NCBI GenBank assembly: GCA_951799405.1
Contig: OX637334.1
Coordinates: 4,216,001 to 4,280,000 of the forward strand
Direction of reading: 5' to 3'
From: Agapetus fuscipes
Lineage: Eukaryota; Arthropoda; Insecta; Trichoptera; Glossosomatidae
DNA length: 64,000 nucleotides
A program made the translations under genes and the position numbers. Under the pieces are notes generated by a model that saw nothing but the letters and a program-made list of their open reading frames with translations, searched no databases and was not told where the DNA came from. Shown piece by piece: positions 39,118 through 48,649 of the stretch. Position 1 is the first letter of the stretch. Each line of letters opens with the position of its first letter.

Positions 39118-39454
39118 ATTGTTCTTGACTTTGTGAACACAGTGTGCGGGTTAGATTGAGCTCTTACAGGTTTACACCTGCGCGAGGAGCAGTATGCGGC
39201 CCGCGCGCACAGTGGTGTAAGATATGCAAGGTATGCAGAGGCGCGCGGTGCTGCAGGTTTTAGTAACGGCTGGGTAAACCATGAGCCAGCTGACCGGTGG
39301 TCGGTGTCTTTACAAACGCTCTGTGTTCCAGCATAATACACCTCCCTTGTAAAAATAATCAAACAAAGAGATTCTAAAGCACGATAAGACCGTAATTGAA
39401 AAGATTATGATATGTAGTATGGGACGAAAACAAAATATAGAGAACAAAAAAAAT
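39118..39454. other. Unassigned GC-rich stretch
   Basis: 39180-39300 is unusually rich in CpG and G+C (GCGGCCCGCGCGCACAG, GGCGCGCGGTGCTGCAGG) compared with everything nearby. No domain was recognised in any frame. It could be an LTR interior, a promoter scrap or an ancient exon. Confidence 0.4.
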
Positions 39455-39690
39455 GGCGTTTGACTTGCAATGTTGGCGGCTAAGGCTTTTAGTTGTTTTT
39501 TGGTGTATGAAGTTTTTTTCTTTGACTTGTATTAGGGCTGTATTAGGCTTGTTTCCACAAGGAAAAGCGGCAAGAGTTGCTTGCTTTATGTTCATTGGAG
39601 TTTTGGGTTATATTTCGTAAGAAAACTTGCGCGTGTTTGTTTATGAGCGTGCAATTAATATGAATCTTAAATTTTAATTAAAATCTTTGG
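39455..39690 (+). pseudogene. LINE-A 3' end with last codons, diverged
   Basis: WRLTCNVGG-stop is encoded at about 39455-39485. The UTR and module follow with deletions: ACAAGGAAAAGCGGCAAGAG, GCTTTATGTTCATTGGAG and AATATGAATCTTAAATTTT. Confidence 0.75.
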
Positions 39691-39974
39691 GACGTCGGTT
39701 AAGGATTCATTTTTTTTAATTCGTCATCATGAAAGTCAGATAGTAACATTTTTATTTGTCTGAAAATAAGCTAAAATATTCATTGAAATAAAAAAATCTA
39801 AATAATATTAATAAACCTATTACTATAGCCTATGTACTAAGGAGAAGAAGCTAGAGCGGACAAGAGAAGAACCAAAGGACTACTCAGAACATCCGAAATT
39901 AAAGTTCTTAAAATAAAAATAATTAGCATGCAGAACATGGTAGGTTCGTATCCGCAATGACCACATACTGTAAA

Positions 39975-40150
39975 AAAGAGGACATGGTGAGATGGAGCAG
40001 ATCCAGGAGGTGATTTAGGAGAGATCATGTCTCCAGAATGAGTCATGAAAGACTCGCACACATCGTAGCTAATGAGATGCCAATAGGTCAACACCCAGCT
40101 GGAAGACCTCCTGACAAGTGGAGAGATAGCTGGACGTCCTCATCTTACCT
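39975..40150 (+). pseudogene. LINE-N fragment
   Basis: After GACATGGTGAGATGGAGC the frame reads RRDHVSRMSHERLAHIVAN then GQHPAGRPPDKWRDSW. This is the GHxxRM...GRPP.RW region of a LINE C-terminus. Relatives lie at 52885 and 61845 (minus). A stop interrupts the upstream part. Confidence 0.75.
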
Positions 40151-40164
40151 ATGAGCTGATATAA

Positions 40165-40670
40165 AGTGTTCTTGTAAGTTCTAAATCTATAATAAACATG
40201 TAAGTTTTAAATAAAAGGCATGCCCACAAGCAGACACATGTAAGTTCGCGCTTACAAGTGCCGCATGTGTACTTATATACAAATTGAAATCCAAATCTCA
40301 AATCAACATATCGCACGTTTAATAATAAAGAGCAATAACTCAAAAAACAAGAATGTTGTAAAATCACGTTTGAAGTTCAGACAACCAGTACAACTTGTAT
40401 GGGATGAAAAAGGCGGCCGATGTTTTATCTCTGTCATATTCGTCCAAATTGAACGGCTGTCGCATTTTACCTATTCTTCTCGCATTGTTCTTGCGTTTTA
40501 TTACAAAATCTCGATTTTCCCAATTTTCGAGTTATTGCTTTTTATTACGAGTATTAAGCGTGCGATAACATTGCAACTTTTGCCGGCGTTCGCTGAAACT
40601 GTGGTGACATAGCAAAGGGAACCATTTTTACAGTATATGAGGTCAGCATCCTACTTACTTACAAGCCAAG
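40165..40670 (-). mobile_element. LINE-A 3' end split by MITE-U
   Basis: The left part is GGCATGCCCACAAGCAGACA to CAAATCAACATA. The right part resumes TTGCAACTTTTGCCGGCG to TTACAAGCCAAGG. The break falls within GAACATAAGCCCTGCAAC of the standard module. Confidence 0.85.
40311..40565. mobile_element. MITE-U, 255 bp, TA-flanked
   Basis: The ends TCGCACGTTTAATAATAAAG and CTCGAGTATTAAGCGTGCGA-like complement form imperfect arms of about 35 bp including AGCAATAACTC. TA lies immediately outside both ends (40309-40310 and 40566-40567), consistent with Tc1/mariner-type mobilisation. No coding capacity. Confidence 0.75.
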
Positions 40671-41215
40671 GAATCAATAAGTATAAAAAGAATAAGAAGA
40701 AAATAATTATGGATAAAAACATTTCATTTTTATATAGATTATTTTCAATACAATAATAGTAGAGCCCCAATTATCTCCCGCTGTTTTTGACCTCCATATA
40801 AAATAATGCAAGCTCTACAGATTAAAATGTTAACAAATGCACCCCAAGTATAAAAAGCTTTACGCATAAAAATGTATGGAAACAAAAACGCTCCCTAGAG
40901 ATGCTGTTTAATTTTGAATACATTTTTGGGTAAAGCTAAGGTTGAGTTGAAATAAACTTGGGGTAGAGATTTGAATGGCTTGCCAGACCATATCCCATGT
41001 AAGTGAGACATAATTTGAAACCAGAATGTAGTTTCCTTATAGGATATTGTATTCGCATGCTCTCATACTAGCACATTATACTCGTAGTTCAACTGCTCAA
41101 GGTGCTCTGTATTAGGAATGTTCTGGATAGCCATATCCGTGATCGAAACTATCGGATATCCGGTATAAAAGTTTCGGGTAATACTGAATAATGTAATAAA
41201 AGTTATTACATTTAC
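40671..41215. other. Unassigned DNA
   Basis: A weak AT palindrome lies at its right end (TGAATAATGTAATAA and TTATTACATTTACATTATTC, 41186-41223). Otherwise nothing recognised. Confidence 0.4.
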
Positions 41216-41632
41216 ATTATTCAATATTATTATGACTCTGGATGAAATGAAAGAAGTATGTTTGGATCGAAAAAAGTGGCGGCTGATCTGTAATGTAGGC
41301 GGCTAAGGCCAAGAATCAATTTTCATTTTTATAGATGTTTTGTAGTTTTTTTAGTGTTTGTTTATTTGTAAATCTGGATGTAATAAATTGCTTGTATTCC
41401 TTGACTTATATGTTGGTATGAGGCTGACTACCCATACTGTAAAAAATAGTGTCACCCCTGTGGCAGGGAAGATCGGCAAAAGTTGTAGGGCTTATGTTCA
41501 TTAGAGGTTTGGATTTTATTTGTAAGTACACATTCAGCATTTGTAAGCGCGAACTACACGTGTTAGTTTGTGGGCATGCATTTGAGAACTTTAAATGAAT
41601 TTATCCTTGCAACTTAGATAATAGATTATCTT
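41216..41632 (+). pseudogene. LINE-A 3' end with last 25 codons
   Basis: The frame MTLDEMKEVCLDRKKWRLI then CNVGG-stop (41228-41306) matches the minus-strand copy at 44881. About 93 bp of UTR leads into TTCCTTGACTTATATGTTGG and a full module ending TTGCAACTTAGATAATAGAT. It is one of the clearest LINE-plus-module copies. Confidence 0.9.
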
Positions 41633-41804
41633 GGCATTTTTAAGTGAAAATCTACATTAATCATAGTGTAATATTAGTTGTTAATATACTTTTAAAATTT
41701 CTTAAAAATCTAATATCCGTAACCGAAACTTCCCAAAGCTAGCGGATATCCAACTAATTCCATTTCTGTATCCGTGTCAGAACCCGGAATAATATTATTG
41801 CAAT

Positions 41805-41912
41805 ATCGACCGGTCCGTAGTCTAGTGGTAACGCTTCGTTCTTGTGGGCTTAAATCCCGGCGGAGCACAACAAATTACTGCGCTTTGTAGCGACGACCAA
41901 GCTCGTGTAAAG
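41805..41912 (+). mobile_element. SINE-C, shortened, fused to SINE-B
   Basis: The head ACCGGTCCGTAGTCTAGTGG jumps from CGGCGGAGCACAACAAAT to CGCTTTGTAGCGACGACC. SINE-B then starts after AAGCTCGTGTAAAGC. Confidence 0.85.
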
Positions 41913-42205
41913 CCCGGTCGATAGCTCAGTTGGTAGAATGCTTGCATTCAATGCCGAGAGCAAGGGTTTGACCCCCACGGAAAATAAATATGTACTGGCA
42001 TGCTTTACTCAGCCTTCACAAAAAATGAAAACAAGCCCCCTGTGAAGCTGGGAAACTATCAATTGAAGTGGTTGGTGTGAGGCCGGCCCCCTTACCCGTA
42101 AAAATAATTTGGTCCCGAAGCGCCATATGCGACCCTTTCGGGGATAACGTAGGCAAGAAGCTACACTCTATGTGTAGTTTAGTTGCGTTGCTTAGTTACG
42201 TATCT
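41913..42205 (+). mobile_element. SINE-B, second half of C-B fusion
   Basis: From CCGGTCGATAGCTCAGTTGG to TGTGTAGTTTAGTTGCGTTG. The B-box region is diverged (AAGGGTTTGACCCCC). Confidence 0.85.
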
Positions 42206-42339
42206 GTATCCATATCCGAAACTTCATATCCATGACATCCCTACTTTGTATCTATAATCTGTGTATCGAATATCTTGTATCTAGTACTTAGTATCTGATA
42301 CTGCAAACTTAGCGGCAATAATCGTGTTATTGTCGAGGG

Positions 42340-42480
42340 ATGCAATCTTTAATCTAAGTTGCTGCATGAGTACCAACTTGCAAAATAAAAATCCAAGATA
42401 AAAATAAACATAAGCCTGGCAACTCTTTCTGACCTTCCCTGAGATAGCGGTGAAATTGGTAAAGTTAACCGTATGCGTGT
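42340..42480 (-). mobile_element. LINE-A 3' end, internal deletions
   Basis: TTTAATCTAAGTTGCTGCATG, ATAAACATAAGCCTGGCAAC and CTTCCCTGAGATAGCGG are recognised. The right end is cut. Confidence 0.7.
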
Positions 42481-42481
42481 T

Positions 42482-42658
42482 TATTATTCTTTGATTTATA
42501 GTTTAGTAGGATGCTGACCACCCATACTGTAAAAATGGTTCACTTTGTCAATGTCACCCATGCTTTAGGGAAGGTAGGCAAGAGTTGCAGGGCTTATGTT
42601 TATTTGAGTCTGGGTTTTTTATGTTGTAGGTGTTTATGTTGTAGGTGTTGTTGTAGGT
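42482..42658 (+). mobile_element. LINE-A module head, 3'-cut, with local duplication
   Basis: It starts TTTGATTTATAGTTTAGTAGG and goes to TTTTTTATGTTGTAGGTG, where TTTATGTTGTAGGTG is repeated before the next copy begins. The copy lost its tail to the following insertion or by slippage. Confidence 0.75.
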
Positions 42659-42928
42659 TGTTCCTTGACTTATAGGTTGTTATGTGGCTGACCACCCATA
42701 CTGTAAAAAATTGGTTCACTTTGCCAATGTCACCCCTGTTTCAGGGAAGGACGGCAAGAGTTGCAAGGCTTATGTTCATTTGAGATTGGGTTTTTATATT
42801 GTAGGTCCACATGCGGCATGTGTTAGCGCGAAATTATACATGTCTGCTTGTGGGAATGAATTTAATATAAATCTTAAATGATATATATCTTTGCAGCTTA
42901 GATTAGATTAGATTAGATTAGATAGGTC
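42659..42928 (+). mobile_element. LINE-A 3' end
   Basis: A full module, from GTTCCTTGACTTATAGGTTG to TTTGCAGCTTAGATTAGATT with four tail units. Confidence 0.85.
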
Positions 42929-42935
42929 AACATAA

Positions 42936-43030
42936 AAACTAGGCGCAACGGGATCCTTATAGTGCTCTCTCAAAAGGTCATCAACGGTTTAATAAACAGT
43001 CACACCCTGTTGGAGGGTTTCAAGTTGTCC
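42936..43030 (+). pseudogene. LINE-J scrap
   Basis: AACTAGGCGCAACGGGATCC, AAGGTCATCAACGGTTTAAT and CACCCTGTTGGAGGGTTTCA match 56866-56950 of the intact LINE-J at about 85-90 per cent by eye. It is only 95 bp. Confidence 0.85.
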
Positions 43031-43323
43031 ATCTGCCGCTGTTTCAGATGTCTCTGTAACGGCATATTTAAAATTCATTATACCGTTTTGCAGTGGTTGA
43101 AAAGGCTGTGGATTTTATTAATTGCACCCATTTATGGTTCCAATTAACAATCAGCATTGCATAGAGAACAAGCCGTGAATCAGATACATAAGCCAGGAGC
43201 GTGCACGGACGTGTTGAGCTATCTTGGGCGATTAGAGAACAACTTGAAGTTCTCTTTGTGCCACAGATTCTGAACATGGATGACGCTGGCTCCGATAGAC
43301 GCGGCTCCGAAAAAACTTTTAAT
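43031..43323. other. Unassigned DNA
   Basis: Nothing recognised. Confidence 0.4.
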
Positions 43324-43435
43324 TAAACTTCTGCTGCCTTACTCTGAAACGGGATGGCATTGGCAAAAATGAGCCAAGTTTGACAGCATTGGTGGACAGC
43401 CTCATACCAACTTATTAGCAGGGAAATTCACTTAA
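43324..43435 (-). mobile_element. A' module, head part only
   Basis: TTCTGCTGCCTTACTCTGAA, GGGATGGCATTGGCAAAAAT and CCTCATACCAACTTATTAGC. It continues into LINE-V on the right, as at 46527. Confidence 0.75.
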
Positions 43436-43439
43436 GCTA

Positions 43440-43598
43440 AATGCAAATAATCTTCTTCTTCCTCAGCCTTTCTCGGTCCACTCTTGGACTTAGGCCTCCT
43501 CCAATCTTCTAGATGTTTGTCTATCGGTTGCTGTGTTCAGCCATCCCTTGCCTTCTGTTCCCTTGATGTCGTCTAGCCACCTCAGTTGGGGTCTCGTA
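43440..43598 (-). pseudogene. LINE-V 3' end
   Basis: The minus strand encodes QLRWLDDIKGTEGKGWLNT, then TDRQTSRRLEEA and VQEWTEKG, the typical last residues of another insect LINE lineage. A purine run (GAGGAAGAAGAAG) and about 35 bases lead into an A' module. Compare 46640-46803. Confidence 0.8.
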
Positions 43599-43599
43599 T

Positions 43600-44005
43600 C
43601 TAATCTAACCTAATCTAAGTTGCAAAGATATGTAACATAAAGCATTCACATTTTATGCCTTTTCACAAGCAGACACGTATAAGTTCGCACTTAAACATTC
43701 CGCATGTGGACAACATAAAAACCTAAATCTCAAATGAACGCACCCTGCAACTCTTGCCGACCTTCCCAGAAACAGGGGTGACATTGGCAAAGTGAACCAT
43801 TTTCAACAGCATGGGTGTTCAGCCGCATACCAACCTATAAGTCAATGAACATACACAACAAATAACATTTTAGATATTCACAAATGGATATAGATTAAAA
43901 TCAAATACAAAATACAAAATTCTAATTTAAAGTTACAAAAATTTGGAAAACTTGAGAAACTCTACCGCTAGCCGCCAGCATTACAGATCAACCGCAATTT
44001 CTTTC
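43600..44005 (-). pseudogene. LINE-A 3' end with UTR and last codons
   Basis: TAATCTAACCTAATCTAAGT tail, module, UTR, then CTAGCCGCCAGCATTACAGA, the reversed CNAGG-stop coding end. It directly abuts SINE-B. Confidence 0.85.
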
Positions 44006-44225
44006 TGTTCTTACGTCAAACACTTCAGTTGAAGTGGGGGCTTCCCAGCTCCCGAGAGGGCTGGCACTCATTTCTTGTAAATGCTGAGTGAACCTTGCCG
44101 GTATTTTATTTTTGGGTTTGAAATAAACACCGAAACGGGAAATCATTTCAGACACTCTCGGTGCGATTCAAACTCGGGCTCACTGCATGGAATGCGAGCA
44201 TTACCAACTGAGCTATCGACCGGAC
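44006..44225 (-). mobile_element. SINE-B, 3' part missing
   Basis: From TTACGTCAAACACTTCAGTT to ACCAACTGAGCTATCGACCG. The tail end is absent, replaced by LINE-A. Confidence 0.85.
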
Positions 44226-44499
44226 TATTATTGTTTGATTAGAATCTTGAATGTTTATTACCATCATAATATTGATTATAGATTAGGACTCATTGTGCCA
44301 AAATGTTGAGAACCTGTGTAATACGACAAACATTTCGCCGAGGGCAGGTGAGAATAGTTCATGTATGTGTGTGGATTAAATAGAGTTGCATGGTTGGTAT
44401 TGGGAGCAACATTGCAGTTACAGGACTCCTGATTTGTATTTGATTATCCCATTATACGGCACACAACAGAGATATGCAGGCTTAATCTATTTTTATGTA
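44226..44499. other. Unassigned DNA
   Basis: Nothing recognised. Confidence 0.4.
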
Positions 44500-45222
44500 T
44501 AATCTATAATCTATCTATAATCTATAATCTAAGTTGCAAGGATATATTCATTTAAAGCTCTCAGATGTATGCCCACAAACCAACAAGTGTAGTTCGCGCT
44601 TACAAATGCTGAATGTGTACTTACAAATAAAATCCAAACCTCAAATGAACATAAGCCCCACAACTTTTGCCGACCTTCCCTGAAACAGGGGTGACATTGG
44701 CAAAGTGAACCATTTTTTACAGTATGGGTGGTCAGCCTCATACCAACCTATAAGTCAAGGAATATGAATAATAAATTACATTTAAATATAAAAAAGAACA
44801 AAACCTTACAAAGAAATCTATACAAAAAAAGTCAAAAATTTCCTATGCAAAAAAGAATGTAGCAAATGAATACACCAACATTAGAAATCAACATTGCAGA
44901 TTAGCCGCCACTTCTTCCTGTCCTTGCATACTTCTTTCATTTCATCCAGAGTCATAACCTTTTTCATACAAGTCCTCCTTTTATTATGACTCTGGATATC
45001 CCATTCATTCGCTATTTCTGAAATTTGATCCTTCCATACTTTTCTCGGTCTTCCTCTACCACGACATCCATCTATTCTAGCAACATATACTTTTTTCGTC
45101 AATCTTTCATCACTCATTCTCTCCAAATGCCCGAACCATCTTAACATACTTCTTTTAATCTTCACTTTCACACTTTCCCTTACACCACATTCTTCTCTTA
45201 CAAAATCATTCCTCACCCATGT
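44500..45222 (-). pseudogene. LINE-A, longest coding copy
   Basis: An open minus frame of about 115 codons (44881-45222) reads WVRNDFVREECGVRESVKV, RWFGHLERMSDERLTKKVY, GRGRPRKVWKDQISEIANEW and ends KKWRLICNVDF-stop. It is then followed by 120 bp of UTR, the full 250-bp module and a TATAATC-type tail. The protein is clearly a sister of LINE-H but ends differently. The catalytic RT part is missing by 5' truncation. Confidence 0.9.
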
Positions 45223-45247
45223 AAATAACAAATACATATAAATGTTA

Positions 45248-45263
45248 GGTAGGTAGGTAGGTG
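45248..45263. repeat. TAGG tetranucleotide run
   Basis: TAGGTAGGTAGGTAGG, four units. Confidence 0.8.
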
Positions 45264-45487
45264 TATTAGTTATAGCCGATGAGTGTTGGAGTAATTATTA
45301 TAGTTACCTAGGAAATAGACATTCAATTATGTACCTACTGGAAGCTTTATGTTCTGGAAGGTTCCAGCAACATTGGCTTCTAGTAACTACTGTCTTTGGG
45401 AGTATAAAGGGCTGCAAGCGGCTCGTAAGAGTCAGTCTATATACGACGCTCTGCTTTTGAACAAGAAAGACATTGTAAGTGAAGACC

Positions 45488-46045
45488 AACTGTGAAATAA
45501 TGTAAAGTGTAACTGTAACTGTACTGTAACTGTAACTCTGTCGCCATTCCGCTAGGGGTGGCCAGAGCCTCTGCAGAGTTGCCTCCATTTTTTCCTATCC
45601 TTACATACCTCTTTCAATTCATTCATATCCATCACCTTTTTCATGCATTTTCTTCTTTTACGCTCACTTTGTATATCCCATTCTTTCACAATCTCCTCAA
45701 TCTGATCACTCCATACTTTTCTCGGTCGTCCCTTCCCTCTTTTTCCTTTCACACTTTCTTTGTATACATACTTTGTCAGTCTATCATCGTTCATTCTTTC
45801 CACATGCCCAAACCATCTCATCACATTCTTTTGTACCTTAACTTTCACATCCTCTTTCAAATTACATTCTTTTTTTACCCATTCATTCCTAACTCTATCC
45901 CTCAGAGTTTTTCCTGTCATGCTTCTCAAATGCTTCATTTCCACCGTACATACTTTACTCATTTCGCTATCATTCACTGTCCATGCTTCACTTCCATACA
46001 TCAAAGTCGGTAACAATATGCCATTGTGTACCGCCATTCTCAGAT
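45488..46045 (-). pseudogene. LINE-H 3' end, open frame of 161 codons
   Basis: The frame runs MAVHNGILLPTLMYGSEAW, KHLRSMTGKTLRDRVRNEW, RWFGHVERMNDDRLTKYVY and ends CRGSGHP. Tail units CTGTAACTGTAACTGTAC (reverse) are at 45495-45535. The DNA is almost the same as 14790-15165, so both derive from one recent source. Confidence 0.9.
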
Positions 46046-46374
46046 CCTAAACCATAAATGTGAATTGTTAAATATAAATATAAATTGTTAAATAAATATA
46101 ATTGTAAAATAAATATCCATGAAAGAAGACCAGTTTTTTTTTAATTTAACCCTAAAAACACAACAGACTGTAAGAGGTAAAGGGTTAAAACAAGAAATAA
46201 AGAAAAGTGTTTAGTAAAAGACATCGTCAAATGAAGAACTATTGCTTGAACTCACCCTTTTATTTTGTGTTTTCTCTCGTAGAAAATAGGCAAAAAGGTG
46301 CACTTATCTGAGAGACCCATGTTAGCTTAACATGTCACTTATTCAATTTTACCTTTAAGGTATCGATATGGTTC
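46046..46374. other. Unassigned AT-rich DNA
   Basis: TTAAATATAAATATAAATTG and AATAAATATAATTG runs near 46060-46115; nothing else. Confidence 0.4.
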
Positions 46375-46630
46375 TTTAATCTATAATCTAAGTTGCGAAA
46401 TAAATTGATATTTAAAGCTGATAATACATAATGCACGCTAACAGGCAGAAACCTGAAAATTCACGCTTAAACATGCTGCATGTTGAACTTTACAATGAAT
46501 CAAACCTCAAATGAACATAAATTTTTAATTAAACTTCTGCTGCCTTACTCTGAAACGGGATGGCATTGGCAAAAATGAGCCAAGTTTGACAGCATTGGTG
46601 GACAGCCTCATACCAACTTATCAGCAGGGA
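46375..46630 (-). mobile_element. A' module, complete, joined to LINE-V
   Basis: The left part TTAATCTATAATCTAAGTTG to CAAACCTCAAATGAACATAA is ordinary LINE-A-like. The right part is A' (GGGATGGCATTGGC) and ends in CTCATACCAACTTATCAGC. It continues to LINE-V with the same spacing as at 43435. Confidence 0.75.
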
Positions 46631-46639
46631 AATTCACTT

Positions 46640-46803
46640 AAGCTAAATGCAAATAATCTTCTTCTTCCTTAGCCTTTCTCGGTCCACTCTTGAACGTAGG
46701 CCTCTTCCAATCTTCTCCATGTTTGTCTATCGGCTGCTTGTTCAGCCTTCCCTTGCTTTCAGTTCCCTTGATGTCGTCTAGCCACCTCAGTTGGGGTCTC
46801 GTA
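46640..46803 (-). pseudogene. LINE-V 3' end, second copy
   Basis: It encodes QLRWLDDIKGTESKGRLNK and RRLEEAYVQEWTEKG on the minus strand. The frame is slightly better preserved than at 43440 (LEEAYVQEW intact). Its 5' truncation point (GGGGTCTCGTATC) is the same as in the other copy. Confidence 0.8.
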
Positions 46804-47335
46804 TCTAATCTAATCTAAGTTGCAAATATATGTAACATTAAAGATTCACATTATATGCATTTTCACAAGCAGACACGTATAAGTTTGCGCTTAAACATGC
46901 CGCATATGGACCTACAATATAAAAACCCGAAACTCAAATGAACATACATGCACACTGCAACTCCTGCCGACCTTCCCTGGGGGGACATTGGCAAAGTGAA
47001 CGATTTTCTGTTGTTCCTTGACTTATAAGTTATAGGTTGGTATGCGGCTGACCACCCATGCTGTAAAAAATGGTTCACTTTGCCAATGTCACCCCTGTTT
47101 CAGGGAATATCAGTTGCAGGGTGTATGTTCATTTGAGATTTGGGTTTTTATATTGTAGGACTACATGCGGCATGTTTAAGCGCGAACTTAAGCATGTGTG
47201 ATTTGTGAGAATGCGTATAATGTGAATCTCTAATGGCACTTATATTTTGCAACTTAGATTAGATTAGATTAGATTAGAACGATTTTCTACAGCATGGGTG
47301 GTCAGCCGCGTACCAACCTATAAGTCAAGTGTGTA
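46804..47335 (-). mobile_element. LINE-A 3' end split by another LINE-A
   Basis: Left part 46804-47009 and right part 47277-47335 (ACAGCATGGGTGGTCAGC to ATAAGTCAAG) form one minus-strand copy. The inserted plus-strand copy is annotated separately. Confidence 0.85.
47010..47276 (+). mobile_element. LINE-A 3' end with 12-bp target duplication
   Basis: It is flanked exactly by GAACGATTTTCT (46998-47009 and 47277-47288). The body starts GTTGTTCCTTGACTTATAAG and ends TTGCAACTTAGATTAGATTA. It contains a short TATAAGTTATAGG duplication near its head. The insertion is into an opposite-strand LINE-A. Confidence 0.93.
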
Positions 47336-48002
47336 AACAATATATTAAGTATCTATATTTTTATGTGCTCATTAACATTGTTCTTAACAACAAATAATTC
47401 AAGAATCAATAATTGATTGCCGAATTTATCGTTGCAAATGTGTAATCAATTAATTACACATACCAGAAACAAAAGTTGATTGAGATGTTTTAATCAATTT
47501 TGTTCACTAATGTTTGTTTTTTTTTGTCTTAAATTCCTTGTTATCCAATTTGTCAAGATAAACTATTTGCCGTGTGACATCTTTTTTGGCACAATAGGAA
47601 AAAAAACAAAATTAAAATCTCAACAAAACTAGTCAATATTAGACTTTATTTTTGCAATAAATAAAGGCTATTTTACCATACACTTCATTTTGTACTTAGT
47701 TATAAATTATGTTTAAAATATGCAGACTTTTTAAAAATAAACCAATTTGTTAATTTACACGACAATATTATCGAATTAAATTAAAATATTTTTGTTTCAC
47801 TAATTTGTCAATTTGACGTTAAAAATAGTTTTAAAATTATTATAAGTTATTTTTTGTGTCTTTATCAATAATCTTGAAACCTGACCAATAATTTTAAAAG
47901 TAGTATTTGTTTTTTTATATTTTTTTAAAGCAGCTTCTGGTTTATTAATGTTTTTGAAAACCACATTGTTTTAATTTATTTAAATTTAATTATTTTTATA
48001 GA
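47336..48002. other. Unassigned, strongly AT-rich DNA
   Basis: About 0.67 kb of very AT-rich sequence with many A and T runs and no recognised unit. Confidence 0.45.
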
Positions 48003-48325
48003 ATATGGTCGAAAGCTCAGTTGGCAGGTCCGGTGGATAGCTTAGTTGGTAGAGTGCTTGCATTCGATGCCGTGAGCTCGGGTTCTAATCCCTCCGAGTG
48101 TGACAGAAGTGATTTCTTGTTTCGGTACCCCAAAATAAATAACCGGCAAGGCTTACTTAGCCTCCACAAGAAATGAGTACAAGCCACCGACTTCAGCTGA
48201 ATTGTTTGGCGTAAGGCTGCCCCCCTTACATAGAAAAATAAATAGGTTCCACTCACCACATGCAACTCTTTTTGGGAGAACGTGGGGAGTGGTTACGCTA
48301 TATGTGTAGCTTAGTCAGTCACGCA
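48003..48325 (+). mobile_element. SINE-B copy, with a doubled head start
   Basis: GGTCGAAAGCTCAGTTGGC is followed at once by GGTCCGGTGGATAGCTTAG, so the first 20 bases of the head occur twice. The rest is full length to CTATATGTGTAGCTTAGTC. Confidence 0.85.
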
Positions 48326-48649
48326 CACTTCTTGACTTATGGCATTCAGATTTGGGGATGCTATATCTTTTTTGCAACTAAGATTATAGATATCTCATGA
48401 TGAGTATTTTGATTGCTTTGTATAGAGATAGAGCCTTACGATACTGACCTTGCTGCATCTTACTGCATGAGCTTAAAGCTCTGCTTATTTTCAATCAGAA
48501 GTTGAATTCAGTGGAGATAGAAATCGGGCAATTTAGAGAACAAACATAAGACTTAGATATCATGAATCATAGCTGATTGCTCCCATTTCAAATCATTTGC
48601 AATACAAGTTTCAAGATATTTCAGTAGACAAACGATTTGCTATTGACTT
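48326..48649. other. Unassigned DNA
   Basis: Only a TTTTTGCAACTAAGATTATAG scrap of LINE-A at 48368-48389 was recognised. Confidence 0.4.
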
